DNA of 24,085 nucleotides, from assembly GCA_035296965.1 (NCBI GenBank), contig DATGZX010000071.1, forward strand, positions 1 to 24,085. The letters run 5' to 3'. Numbering within the stretch: the stretch's first letter is position 1; each line of letters starts with the position of its first letter. The stretch is from DATGZX01 sp035296965 (GTDB lineage: Bacteria; Planctomycetota; Planctomycetia; Gemmatales; Gemmataceae). Under the pieces are notes generated by a model. The model searched no databases. It had not been told where the DNA came from and saw nothing but the letters and a program-made list of their open reading frames with translations. Position numbers and translations under genes: made by a program. Below, in pieces: positions 1 through 7,953 of the stretch.

Positions 1-1
1 C

Positions 2-283
2 ACGTTCACGAGCGTCTGGGAATGCGATTGGGAAGGAAAGGGACGGATCATTGGCAACAATCACCCAACGCAAAAGCCTGTCGAGCTGTTTGCCCGGCCG
101 ATGCGCAAGCACACGCGGCCAGGCGACATCTGCTACGAACCCTTTGCGGGCTCCGGGAGCCAGTTTTGTGCTGCCGAGATAACGCGCCGACTTTGCTACG
201 GCCTAGAGATTAGCCCGGCCTTTGTCGCCGTCTGTCTCGAACGCCTCGGCGACATGGGCCTTGATCCAAGGAAGGTAGGGTAG
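2..283 (+). CDS. DNA adenine/cytosine-N4 methyltransferase, C-terminal part (partial at 5' edge)
   Basis: The frame is open from the window edge and ends at TAG 281-283, so only the last 93 residues are present. They carry the typical C-terminal half of a beta-class N6-adenine/N4-cytosine DNA methyltransferase (N6_N4_Mtase family): HPTQKPVELF, then PGDICYEPFAGSGS, which is the SAM-binding motif I, then GLEISPAFVAVCLERL. In this class the catalytic DPPY motif lies upstream, outside the window. The next gene starts 4 nt later, and terminase subunits follow, so this is probably a phage-borne modification enzyme rather than part of a restriction system. Target sequence and full length cannot be judged. 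Confidence 0.9.
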   Translation, partial: TFTSVWECDWEGKGRIIGNNHPTQKPVELFARPMRKHTRPGDICYEPFAGSGSQFCAAEITRRLCYGLEISPAFVAVCLERLGDMGLDPRKVG

Positions 284-287
284 GTGT

Positions 288-692
288 GTGCCAGGAGGCC
301 AACCCACCAAGCTGACGCCTGAAACGCAAAAGAAGCTTTGTGATGCGCTCTCAGCGGGGAATTATATTGTTGCCGCCTGTGGTTACGCGGATGTGTCTTA
401 TGGTACTTTTGCCCTTTGGATGAGGCTTGGGAGAAAGGCAAGAAAGGGAAAGTACTTTAAGTTCTTTAAGGCAGTTAGGAAGGCCTTGACCGACGCGGAG
501 GTGACCGTCGTCGCTCAATGGCGAAAGCAGATCCCTGGGAGCTGGCAGGCAGCCAGGGACTTCTTGGCCCGGCGCTACCCGGAGCGTTGGGCACCAAAGG
601 AGCATGGACAGATTTTGAAGCTGGCGCAGGTAGTCAACCAGTTGGAGAAGAACGCCCGTGGAACTCGCAGAGCTCAAGCTGAGAGTGAATAG
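288..692 (+). CDS. Phage terminase small subunit-like protein
   Basis: A 134-residue protein starting at GTG 288, 4 nt after the methyltransferase stop, and overlapping the large terminase start by 35 nt, so translation of the three genes is probably coupled. The N-terminal part (GQPTKLTPETQKKLCDAL, then AACGYADVSYGTFALWMR) reads as a helix-turn-helix DNA-binding unit of the kind terminase small subunits use to recognise packaging sites. It is followed by a helical region and the motif FLARRYPERWAPKE, which is common in planctomycete and other prophage TerS-like proteins. Function is assigned from these motifs and from position directly upstream of TerL. The GTG start has no strong Shine-Dalgarno sequence. 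Confidence 0.75.
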   Translation: MPGGQPTKLTPETQKKLCDALSAGNYIVAACGYADVSYGTFALWMRLGRKARKGKYFKFFKAVRKALTDAEVTVVAQWRKQIPGSWQAARDFLARRYPERWAPKEHGQILKLAQVVNQLEKNARGTRRAQAESE

Positions 693-2193
693 GCTGCGTA
701 GGCTGAAGAAACGGCCGCAGGAGCTACTGGCCCGGCCATCCTTTGCCGCATGGTCTTCCCAACATCTTTGCTGCCGAACCAAGACTGACCTGCGCCCCCT
801 GACTCCAGAATCTGGTTTGCACTGCTGGTTTGTGTCTGAACTAGAGACGCTGCACGAGCGACGCGGGAAACGCATGGCGCTAGTTGCTCCTCGTGCCAGC
901 GCGAAGACGACCTGGGCCAGCTACGCTTATCCGTTGTATTGCGGGGTGCATGGTTTGGAGCCTTATATTTTCCTGATTTCCGACACGCAAGCGCAGGCAC
1001 GCATCAACCTCGCGAACATCAGGGAAGAGATCGAGGACCAGTTTCCTGAGCTTGTCGGTTCGCCGTGGGGACAGGACCGGATGAGGCTGGCCAATGGTGT
1101 GGTGGTTGAAGCCCTCGGCACGGGCAGCAAGATCCGGGGCCGGCGCAACCGTGTGAATAGGCCGACGCTGATCGTCGTTGATGATCCAGAGAATGATGAG
1201 CATATCACATCGGTTTTTCAGCGTGACCGTTCCTGGAACTGGTTCAACCGGGCCGTGGCCAACGCCGGGACCTCTCAGACGAACGTGCTGGTACTCGGGA
1301 CCGCCCTCCACCGGGACTGCCTCGTGCTTCGCCTGTCCCGCACGGCCGGTTGGGATTGCATGACATTCAGGGCGGTTGGCTCATGGCCGACACGCCTGGA
1401 CCTGTGGAAAGAATGGGAATTGATCTATCAGGACTACGAAGACGATCAGCGCGAGGAGAAAGCCGAGGAGTTCTATCGACTTAACAAGCAACAGATGGAT
1501 GCCGGGGCCGAACTGCTCTGGCCCGAGGCCGAACCGCTCTTGGACCTGATGAAACTCCGCGCCACGATCGGCTGGGCAGCTTTTTCTTCCGAGAAGCAAG
1601 GCAACCCCGTGAATCCCGAGGCTTGCGAATGGCCGGTCGAATACTTCGGTGGTCCGGGATTCTGGTTCGAGCGCTGGCCGGAGCACATTCAGATCAAGAC
1701 GGTGGCGTTAGATCCCAGCAAGGGAAAGGACGCGCAAACCGGCGATTACTCAGCCTTCGTAAAGCTTGGTCGAGATCGAGCTGGCGTGCTTTACGTCGAG
1801 GCTGATTTGCAACGGCGGCCGGCCCCGCAGATCGTCGACGACGGCGTCGAGATGATCCGCGAGTTCCGGCCAGACGGCTTTGCCATTGAGACCAACCAGT
1901 TCCAGGAATTGTTTTGCGTCGATTTTGAGCGTGTTGGGCAGGAGCAGGGCGTGTTCCTGCCGATTTACGGCTTAAACAACCAGGTCAACAAGCAAGTTCG
2001 CATTCGTCGGCTGGGGCCTTACCTTGCTCAGAGGAAGATGCGGTTCAAGAGTCGGTCGCCCGGAACGGCCCTGTTGGTCGAACAAATGAAGGATTTCCCG
2101 GTCGGCGATCATGATGATGGGCCTGACGCGCTCGAGATGGCCCTGCGCTTATCGATTGAGCTTTGGAACGAGGGCGCCGTGCCGCGGAGGTAA
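658..2193 (+). CDS. Phage terminase large subunit (ATPase and nuclease)
   Basis: This 511-residue protein would power DNA packaging and cut concatemers in a phage. The N-terminal ATPase shows a Walker A-like APRASAKTT (about residues 77-85) and a Walker B LIVVDDPE (171-178). The C-terminal RNase H-like nuclease shows ALDPSKGKDAQTGDYSAF with D352, AIETNQF with E411 and a final DHDDGPDALEMA with D485/D487/D490, so the acidic metal-binding set looks complete. The start is GTG 658, inside the end of the small-subunit gene. No frameshift is visible. What is odd is the context: instead of portal, protease and capsid genes, a 378-nt spacer and then a chromosomal-type DUF418 gene follow, so the packaging module is isolated on this side. 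Confidence 0.92.
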   Translation: MELAELKLRVNRLRRLKKRPQELLARPSFAAWSSQHLCCRTKTDLRPLTPESGLHCWFVSELETLHERRGKRMALVAPRASAKTTWASYAYPLYCGVHGLEPYIFLISDTQAQARINLANIREEIEDQFPELVGSPWGQDRMRLANGVVVEALGTGSKIRGRRNRVNRPTLIVVDDPENDEHITSVFQRDRSWNWFNRAVANAGTSQTNVLVLGTALHRDCLVLRLSRTAGWDCMTFRAVGSWPTRLDLWKEWELIYQDYEDDQREEKAEEFYRLNKQQMDAGAELLWPEAEPLLDLMKLRATIGWAAFSSEKQGNPVNPEACEWPVEYFGGPGFWFERWPEHIQIKTVALDPSKGKDAQTGDYSAFVKLGRDRAGVLYVEADLQRRPAPQIVDDGVEMIREFRPDGFAIETNQFQELFCVDFERVGQEQGVFLPIYGLNNQVNKQVRIRRLGPYLAQRKMRFKSRSPGTALLVEQMKDFPVGDHDDGPDALEMALRLSIELWNEGAVPRR

Positions 2194-2261
2194 GTCGCAT
2201 ATCGATCCTGCTGCCGCCGAAGCCCCGGCGTTCGACCGGACCGGGCTAGCGGACCGGGGTA

Positions 2262-2292
2262 ATGGACTCAATTCGCACTAAATGGCTTCGTT
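2262..2292 (+). repeat. 31-bp dispersed repeat, copy 1 (degenerate)
   Basis: ATGGACTCAATT, then AAATGGcttCGTT starting exactly 18 nt after the first base. This is the same spacing and orientation as the four other copies at 4052, 7556, 11208 and 21475. It is the least conserved copy, with the right arm changed at three positions. Confidence 0.6.
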
Positions 2293-2557
2293 CTCAACGC
2301 CGTCGTAGAAACGAGATCAAGAGGCATAGGCCGAGGAGTCGTCGACTCGCGCTGGCTTGCGCCCGCAAAACACTTCGGTGTGTCGGACGGAACGATGGCA
2401 CAAGTGCATTCCACAAAACACTTGGCCGAGTGAAACTGCTTCGGCTTCCTGGGAGTATTCCTCGTTGAGTCCGCTCTGAACTACATTGCCGCATGAAGAC
2501 ACCATCGTCGCACGGATCTGGCCGCTTATACCAGGCGCGGGCCCTAATACGTGCACC

Positions 2558-2563
2558 AGGAGA
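2558..2563 (+). promoter_or_regulatory. Shine-Dalgarno site deciding the DUF418 start
   Basis: AGGAGA lies 8 nt before ATG 2572. The longer frame opening at GTG 2551 would put this site inside the coding sequence, so ATG 2572 is preferred. Confidence 0.7.
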
Positions 2564-2571
2564 TCCAGCTC

Positions 2572-3960
2572 ATGTCGAGCGACGTCGAAGCAACCCCGCT
2601 CCACGAGTCCCTGATCGAGCCCGCTGTTGACATAGCGCCGCCCAAGCCAAAACCCCTACCGGTATCGGCGGGGGAGCGCGTGGCTTCGGTGGATGTGTTG
2701 CGCGGCGTGGCGCTGCTGGGCATTTTGGCGATGAACATCATCGCTTTCGCCTGGCCGATGGCTGCGTACGGCGACCCGCTCCGCGGGGCCGGCTTTACGG
2801 GCACGGACCGCGTCGTGTGGGTCTTCAATCACCTGATCTTCGATGGGAAGATGATGACCATCTTCTCGATGCTCTTTGGCGCGGGCCTAGTGCTGATGGG
2901 AGATCGGGCCGACGCCCGCGGCGCCTCCCTGGCATGGACCTACTACCGGCGCGTGCTCTGGCTTTTGCTCTTTGGGGCCCTGCACGGCTATTTCCTGTGG
3001 TTTGGCGACATCCTGTTCCTCTATGCCCAGTGCGGCCTGGTCCTCTATCCCTTCCGCCGGCGGTCGGCCCCGACCCTCATTATCGTCGGCATTCTCGCCA
3101 TGTCGGTGATGGTCACGATTGGCGCGACGGTGCACGGAGGGCTCAACTTCTTGGAAACGACTTCAACCAGGGCGCAGACCGCCCGGCAAGCCGGCGAACG
3201 GCCGACGAAGTTCCAGGCATGGATCGACGAGGTCTGGACCCAGACGATTGTGCCCAAGGTCGACATGTCTCTCGAAAAGAAAGCCGAAGCCTCGGCCAAG
3301 GAGATCGAGACCTTCCGCGGATCGTATGCCGGGATCGTCCGACATAACTTCAAAGAACTGATCCGGGGGCAAACCTTTGGCTTCGTTTTCTTCACGGTTT
3401 GGATGATCGGCGGACGGATGCTTTTCGGCATGGGGTTGATGAAGATGGGGGTCTTCGCGGCCCGCCGCTCGAGGCGCTTCTATATCTGGATGGTTGCGCT
3501 CGGTTACGGTCTGGGCCTGCCCCTGCTCGCCTATGACACCTATTCCCTGATTCAGAATAATTTTGGTTACAAGGTGTTCCTGCCCAGCCAGTACCTGATC
3601 AACTACGTGGGCAGCTTGGTTGTGGCGCTCGGGCACATTGGCGTCGTGATGCTGATCTGCAAGTCGGGAGCCATTCCGTGGCTGACCCAACGCCTGGCCG
3701 CTGTCGGCCGGATGGCCCTTACCAACTATTTGATGCAGTCGGTGATCTGCACCACCATCTTTTACGGCTGGGGATTTGGGCTGTTTGCCACCCTAAACCG
3801 CACTGCGCTGGCGGGCATCGTCCTGGCCATTTGGGCGTTCCAGCTGCTGATGAGTCCGCTTTGGCTGCGCTTCTTCCGCTTTGGGCCTGCTGAGTGGCTG
3901 TGGCGCGCGCTGACCTACTGGCGCTTGCAGCCGATGCGCCCCCTAATGGAGCCATCCTGA
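2572..3960 (+). CDS. DUF418 family integral membrane protein
   Basis: A 462-residue polytopic membrane protein. Near the N-terminus it carries ERVASVDVLRGVALLGILAM, the signature opening of the DUF418 family, and near the C-terminus GPAEWLWRALTYWRLQP, the family's typical closing motif. Between them lie about eight to ten hydrophobic segments and one long hydrophilic loop (roughly residues 195-270, rich in Lys and Glu). The family is distantly related to membrane acyltransferase-like proteins; its substrate is unknown and nothing here reveals it. Start ATG 2572 is chosen for its Shine-Dalgarno sequence. The gene stands alone, between the terminase remnant and a hairpin-rich spacer. Length and motifs are normal for an intact member. 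Confidence 0.9.
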   Translation: MSSDVEATPLHESLIEPAVDIAPPKPKPLPVSAGERVASVDVLRGVALLGILAMNIIAFAWPMAAYGDPLRGAGFTGTDRVVWVFNHLIFDGKMMTIFSMLFGAGLVLMGDRADARGASLAWTYYRRVLWLLLFGALHGYFLWFGDILFLYAQCGLVLYPFRRRSAPTLIIVGILAMSVMVTIGATVHGGLNFLETTSTRAQTARQAGERPTKFQAWIDEVWTQTIVPKVDMSLEKKAEASAKEIETFRGSYAGIVRHNFKELIRGQTFGFVFFTVWMIGGRMLFGMGLMKMGVFAARRSRRFYIWMVALGYGLGLPLLAYDTYSLIQNNFGYKVFLPSQYLINYVGSLVVALGHIGVVMLICKSGAIPWLTQRLAAVGRMALTNYLMQSVICTTIFYGWGFGLFATLNRTALAGIVLAIWAFQLLMSPLWLRFFRFGPAEWLWRALTYWRLQPMRPLMEPS

Positions 3961-4051
3961 GCTGCGAGATGATTCAGAAACAACACGGGGCCGATGCCTC
4001 TCTCACCGGCCACGAACAGCGATAACGGGCGCGGTGCGACCTGCTAGAGTA

Positions 4052-4082
4052 ATGGACCCGGTTTAGAAGAAATGGGTCCGTG
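4052..4082 (+). repeat. 31-bp dispersed repeat, copy 2 (best palindrome)
   Basis: Left arm ATGGACCCGGTTT, five-base loop, right arm AAATGGGTCCGTG. GGACCC pairs with GGGTCC and TTT with AAA around loop AGAAG, giving a nine-pair imperfect hairpin plus a possible G-T pair. Same orientation and 18-nt arm spacing as the other copies. Confidence 0.75.
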
Positions 4083-4129
4083 CTGGCGGAGCAATCGGAA
4101 GTTGATCCAATGGATCATGCTTTCTTAGA

Positions 4130-4169
4130 GCAAGCTTTGCCCGCTCACAGGAGCGGTGAGGGAGCTTGC
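4130..4169. repeat. Two-part inverted repeat
   Basis: Outer arms GCAAGCT (4130-4136) and AGCTTGC (4163-4169) enclose inner arms CTCAC (4144-4148) and GTGAG (4156-4160). It lies between two convergent genes and could act as a bidirectional transcription end, but it has no T-run, so it may equally be a dispersed palindromic element. Confidence 0.45.
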
Positions 4170-4228
4170 CTAGGCGGGGCCATGTTTTGCTCCGGTCCTA
4201 ACAGAGGTCTATGGCATTACGAATGGTC

Positions 4229-4290
4229 GTAGCACGGTTCTCCAGAACCGTCCTACACATCCTAGGGCGGCTCAGGAGAGCCGTCCTACG
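4229..4290. repeat. Pair of REP-like palindromes
   Basis: First unit (4229-4256): GTAG, then ACGGTTCT-cc-AGAACCGT, then CTAC; both arm sets pair with one mismatch between them. Second unit (4261-4290): TAGG, then CGGCTC-agga-GAGCCG, then CCTA. The two units share the outer TAGG/CCTA and the CGG/CCG framework but have changed inner bases on both arms, so the pairing is kept while the sequence differs. This is typical of dispersed palindromic repeats between convergent genes. Confidence 0.6.
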
Positions 4291-4355
4291 AAGCCGTTCC
4301 ACGTAACCATCCCACGTCGGGGCAAGGTTGCGCTAAATACCAAGCGCTCCGCTCA

Positions 4356-6026
4356 CTAGTCCGCAAAATAAGCCATGGGAGCGATGATCAGGAGCACAAT
4401 CCAAGGAAGGATACTTAGGAACAAAGTGACCTTGCCGCGATAACGCCAGGTGGAGCTCCGAAATAGGTGCACCAGGAAGGACACAAGGATTTGAAGAATA
4501 GAAATCGCTGTGAGCGGAACCATCATCACTACGAAGAACATGAAGAGGATGATCTCGATAGCATGCGGATTGCCTACGTGCGAACTAGGCTGTCGTGGAA
4601 ACGTCAGGAAAATCGCGATTGTGGTCAGCACGACCAGGAGGTTAAAAAAAGTAAGGCCCAGGCCGCACCACTGAAGGCGCTTGTCCCACAACCTTGCCAG
4701 TGCCGCGGCCTTGGCTTTGGATTCCTCCAAAGCCTGTTGAAAGAGCGATCCCGCTCGCGAAGCCTCTTTCTCATTACCAAGTTGGCGGAAGCAGGTCCCT
4801 GCATCAGCCAGGAGGGAAGCCTGAGCTTGAAGGAAGACGGCACTATCGTCCTGTTCCGAGAATTCCAGATAGATTTTCGACGCAGCCGCCAGCGCTCGCT
4901 GATAAGCCGACTCAGCCCGCTTCCAACTCTTGCGGCGAGCATAGGCGCCTCCAAGCGCCGTATAGATACGCAGATCGCGCGCGTCCGATGTCACAGGCGG
5001 GGTTTCGTATTCGTAGGCTTGCAGCACCATGCGGAAATCCTCGGAATTCTTGGCTAGCGTTTGGACACGCAAGCACAGAAGCTCTCCCTTGACCGTCCGC
5101 TCCCTTGTGGCCAAGGGTCGAGCAGCGAGTTCTTCCATCTGCGCCATCGCACGGCTTGATTCTCCTTGCCTGCTGAGAAGCCAGGCGCGCGCCAATTCAA
5201 CGTGGAATAACCCGAGTTCGCAGCCCGCTTGCTGGCATTCTCGCTCGGCTTCCGCTATGCTAGTACTCGCTTGCTGCAGATCGCCTGCTTGACAGAAAAC
5301 CAAAGCGCGGACAATCGCCCCAAAGCCGCGCGTAAAGCCGTTATGGTTGACTGCTGGTAATGATTCAGCCTCCTCACAAAGCACTCGGGCTCGGTCGGTA
5401 CAACCCAATTCGAGCCATGCTGCCGCAGCCTGGCACAGCCAAATGTAAAGTGCCGTCATGTCCCCAATGCGCAGCAAAGAAACGCGCAGAGAGCGAGTAA
5501 AGCGAATTCGCATGGGCATCGACATCGAATGCGAGCGGCCCAACAAGGCAAGGAGCATATGCGCGCCGTCGGAGTGGAGTGTTGAGGCTCCGAGAGGAAC
5601 CCGCAGAGGAATCAAGTTGATCAATGCCAATGGACCGTTGACAACAAAGAATCCCAGGCAGAGATAGCTGAGCTTTCCATGTGGGAGCAAGAAGTAAAGT
5701 CCGATTGCAATCCCTGCGAGCAGCATTTGGGCGATGACACCACCGGCATAAGCCCAAACTTGGCGCCGTTTGCTCGGGTACCAATCCGGATAGTACCAAA
5801 GGGTGATTGCGGACGTGCCGAACCAACTCCAGCCCAGAAACACTCGAGTGCCGTGGAACTGGCGGTTCCAGAGCGGCTTGCGCAAACCGACGCCGAATGA
5901 GGTAATGACAAACCCGTTCAGCTGGCCAACGAGCGCGTGCCCCAGCTCGTGGCAAAACGCCGAGACATAGGCGACGAGCACGAGGGCGGGAATCCCCAAG
6001 AGTATTAGCTCCACGTGATGCGACAT
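4356..6026 (-). CDS. M50-type membrane metalloprotease fused to TPR domain
   Basis: From ATG 6026 this is a 556-residue protein. The N-terminal third is a site-2-protease-like membrane zinc peptidase: HELGH at residues 26-30 in the first membrane segment, further hydrophobic segments at about 88-140, and NLIP...HSDG (N137, P140, D153) as the second zinc-ligand motif. The middle (about 190-440) is a helical repeat region with TPR-like units such as LRIYTALGGAYARRKSWKRAESAYQRAL. Three more hydrophobic segments follow at the C-terminus. Such proteases cut substrates within the membrane, often to release regulators; the TPRs would recruit a partner. An upstream in-frame TTG at 6098 would add 24 residues without a better ribosome site. 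It is divergent from the WD40 gene across 257 bp. The substrate is unknown. Confidence 0.82.
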   Translation of the reverse strand: MSHHVELILLGIPALVLVAYVSAFCHELGHALVGQLNGFVITSFGVGLRKPLWNRQFHGTRVFLGWSWFGTSAITLWYYPDWYPSKRRQVWAYAGGVIAQMLLAGIAIGLYFLLPHGKLSYLCLGFFVVNGPLALINLIPLRVPLGASTLHSDGAHMLLALLGRSHSMSMPMRIRFTRSLRVSLLRIGDMTALYIWLCQAAAAWLELGCTDRARVLCEEAESLPAVNHNGFTRGFGAIVRALVFCQAGDLQQASTSIAEAERECQQAGCELGLFHVELARAWLLSRQGESSRAMAQMEELAARPLATRERTVKGELLCLRVQTLAKNSEDFRMVLQAYEYETPPVTSDARDLRIYTALGGAYARRKSWKRAESAYQRALAAASKIYLEFSEQDDSAVFLQAQASLLADAGTCFRQLGNEKEASRAGSLFQQALEESKAKAAALARLWDKRLQWCGLGLTFFNLLVVLTTIAIFLTFPRQPSSHVGNPHAIEIILFMFFVVMMVPLTAISILQILVSFLVHLFRSSTWRYRGKVTLFLSILPWIVLLIIAPMAYFAD

Positions 6027-6270
6027 TATCACGCCCCACACAAGCGCATCGGCTGCAACGTCGAGTCGGCGGTATCTTGCAGATAGCGCAACCCTCAAGT
6101 TCCTGTCTGTAGATATAGACGCTATTTGTGCCTCCGACGAGTCGCAGCATTGTTCTCAGGTTCGTGGTCCCACGATCATTGACGTCGGACCCGGAAGCCG
6201 GGGGCGTCTTTCACAGGGCATGTCCGTCCTGCGTCCACGGCCAACACAAGTGCGACGACCGCATTCTGAC

Positions 6271-6275
6271 AGGAG
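6271..6275 (+). promoter_or_regulatory. Shine-Dalgarno site deciding the WD40 protein start
   Basis: AGGAG 8 nt before ATG 6284, which opens a good signal peptide. The frame is open back to 6128, but that extension is Cys/His-rich, has no ribosome site and hides the signal peptide. Confidence 0.75.
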
Positions 6276-6283
6276 AAACGGAA

Positions 6284-7405
6284 ATGAAACGCGGCAGGTC
6301 AGTCCGAACCTTTCTGCTCGTTGGAATCGCTCTCCTTTCGCTTTTCCCCGAAGTCTGGCTCACCGCGGCGGGGGTGCGCGCAGGCCTGGCGGATAAACGC
6401 CCTGAGCCTGTCCTCCTCAAGACTTTCCGCGTCCCCGGTCGCCTCGCTTCGCTTGCCTTCGATTCGAAAGGGGAAAAACTCGTGACCGTGGGCTGGCGTG
6501 AATCCGATCCCGATAAGGACCAGATGCAGGCCTGGACGGCAGGCAAGAGCCGCGGTGACATCCGGATTTGGAATGTTGCTAGCGGAACCGAGATCGCACA
6601 TTTCGGCGACGACGCCGGTGGCTTGTTCGACGTGGCGATTTCTCCCGACGACAAAACGATCGTTACGGCGGGGCGTATTCTGGGTTCCCCCAACAAGGGG
6701 GAGGTTAGAATGTGGGATGCGAAAACGCAAAAGCCAATCCGGACCCTTGCGGGTCATACGCATTGGGTTGTCTCGGTCGCTTACTCGCCCGACGGGAAGC
6801 TCATTGCCAGCGGCAGCTTCGACCGCAGCACAAGAGTGTGGGACGCCCCCAGCGGCAAGCAAGTGGCGGTTCTCAACTTTTCCAAGATGCTTCCGAGATC
6901 TCTTCGCTTCAGCACGGACGGCAAAACGTTGTCCGCGGGCTATGAGACGGGAAGTGTGGTGCTCTGGGACGTTCAGACCTTGGCGAAACGGGCCGTTTTT
7001 GACGCCAAGGGAGTCATCCTCTTCTCCGCCGACTTGAGTTCCGACGGAAAGCGTGTTGTGGCTGGAGGACCGGAGAGAGAGGTGAAGCCTGGGGCAGGTC
7101 AAGGCGGGCGCATCCATGTCTGGGACGTCGCCAGCGGCCGGGAAGAGCAAGCAATCCAGTTGAAGGACTTGGTCAGCGGCGTCGCATTCTCACCAAGCGG
7201 CAAACACTTCGCGGCCGCGGGTTCTCTTTCGAGAATTTGGGTTTCCGGCACGGGCGAAGAGGTTGGCGACTTCCCGCGAGATAGCGGGACGTCTGCAGAC
7301 AAAATTCGGTTTTCTCCGGACGGCAAGAGACTTGCCATCGGAAGTCTCGCCGACGTGACGTTGTGGGATGTCAGCGGCCTTGGCACCGCGGAAAAACCCA
7401 AGTAA
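6284..7405 (+). CDS. Exported WD40-repeat beta-propeller protein
   Basis: 373 residues from ATG 6284. Residues 1 to about 35 form a signal peptide (MKRGRS, then a hydrophobic core, ending near AAGVRAG), so the propeller is outside the cytoplasm. About seven WD40 units follow; clear strand motifs include SRGDIRIWNVASGTEI, KGEVRMWDAKTQKPIRTLAG with HTHWVVSVAYSPDGKLIASGS, STRVWDAPSGKQV, SVVLWDVQTL, GRIHVWDVASGREE and DVTLWDVSG. Seven blades would close one propeller, so the protein looks complete. Propellers of this kind are binding scaffolds; no partner is indicated. A hairpin directly follows the stop. Exported WD40 proteins are abundant in planctomycetes. Confidence 0.88.
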   Translation: MKRGRSVRTFLLVGIALLSLFPEVWLTAAGVRAGLADKRPEPVLLKTFRVPGRLASLAFDSKGEKLVTVGWRESDPDKDQMQAWTAGKSRGDIRIWNVASGTEIAHFGDDAGGLFDVAISPDDKTIVTAGRILGSPNKGEVRMWDAKTQKPIRTLAGHTHWVVSVAYSPDGKLIASGSFDRSTRVWDAPSGKQVAVLNFSKMLPRSLRFSTDGKTLSAGYETGSVVLWDVQTLAKRAVFDAKGVILFSADLSSDGKRVVAGGPEREVKPGAGQGGRIHVWDVASGREEQAIQLKDLVSGVAFSPSGKHFAAAGSLSRIWVSGTGEEVGDFPRDSGTSADKIRFSPDGKRLAIGSLADVTLWDVSGLGTAEKPK

Positions 7406-7406
7406 A

Positions 7407-7434
7407 GGCTCGAACTGCAGTTTAACGTTGAGCC
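7407..7434 (+). terminator. Hairpin after the WD40 gene stop
   Basis: GGCTC-g-AAC pairs with GTT-GAGCC, starting 2 nt after the stop codon. There is no T-run (GGAACAAG follows), so it is either a weak terminator or an mRNA 3'-end structure. Confidence 0.35.
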
Positions 7435-7540
7435 GGAACAAGTTGCATAGCCGTGCTCCTGCAGCGAGTTTTTGACTGCGGCCAGCTTTTCGAGTGTTCC
7501 GAATCTCGGTCCAGAGTGATTTCTCGGACGCCTGCGCCAC

Positions 7541-7586
7541 AATGCAAGCGGAATGATGGCTCCAGTTTCGAATAAATGGGTCCGTT
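7541..7586 (+). repeat. 31-bp dispersed repeat, copy 3, with fragment of recombinase leader
   Basis: AATGCAAGCGGAATG (7541-7555) matches the outer end of the recombinase leader at 16902-16916. The repeat follows: left arm ATGGCTCCAGTTT (7556-7568), loop CGAAT, right arm AAATGGGTCCGTT (7574-7586). The left arm is identical to that of the copy at 21475. Confidence 0.75.
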
Positions 7587-7953
7587 TGAGATTCCTACCG
7601 TCCCCGGATTGGCTCCCGCCGAGTCGGCCTGACGGTTCAGTGCAAGCCGGCATGCAAGCGGCTCTCGTTCTCAGATCACGGCGAGGCTCCAACACACCCG
7701 GGCTGACGAATTGATCACGTTCCCGCTAAGTTATTCGTGCGCAATGCGCACACACGGCAAGACTTAGATCATTCCTGGATCTCTGCAAGTAGCCCTCTCC
7801 TGCCCGACCCGTTCGACCAGGCGAAGCCCCGGATCACGGTAGACATTTTCCGGCGGATGTCCCGCTCGGCCAATTCTTTAAGATTACGTACCGCTTGGGC
7901 CTGCTTTGGGCTCTTATATCCATATATCGCTGCTGTCTTCTCCGGAGTCGACA

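Larger units (their letters stand above)
2194..2571. other. Intergenic region between terminase and DUF418 gene
   Basis: 378 nt with no convincing gene; the short open frames here lack ribosome binding sites and family features. It holds the first copy of the 31-bp repeat (2262-2292) and two small hairpins: GAGTC-gtc-GACTC (2336-2348), and ACAC-ttcg-GTGT, a UUCG-type tetraloop, near 2374. No T-run follows either, so a terminator for the terminase gene is not clear. Confidence 0.5.
3961..4355. other. Hairpin-rich intergenic region
   Basis: 395 nt between the convergent DUF418 and M50 genes with no gene. It holds copy 2 of the 31-bp repeat (4052-4082), a long two-part hairpin (4130-4169) and two adjacent palindromes (4229-4256, 4261-4290). 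A weak stem GGCCG...CGGCC near 3990-4011 follows the DUF418 stop without a T-run. Confidence 0.6.
7406..7953. other. Intergenic region upstream of the sigma factor gene
   Basis: About 550 nt between two co-oriented genes. It holds the post-WD40 hairpin and repeat copy 3 (7556-7586) with part of the recombinase-leader end (7541-7555). The AT-richer stretch 7870-7930, including TTATATCCATATATC, may hold the sigma gene promoter, but no clear -35/-10 pair can be named. No convincing gene was found. Confidence 0.45.

Noticed and set aside
7647..7662. CCGGCATGCAAGCGGC, similar to the recombinase leader end
   Set aside because: Only about 14 bases match, with no flanking similarity; chance is likely.
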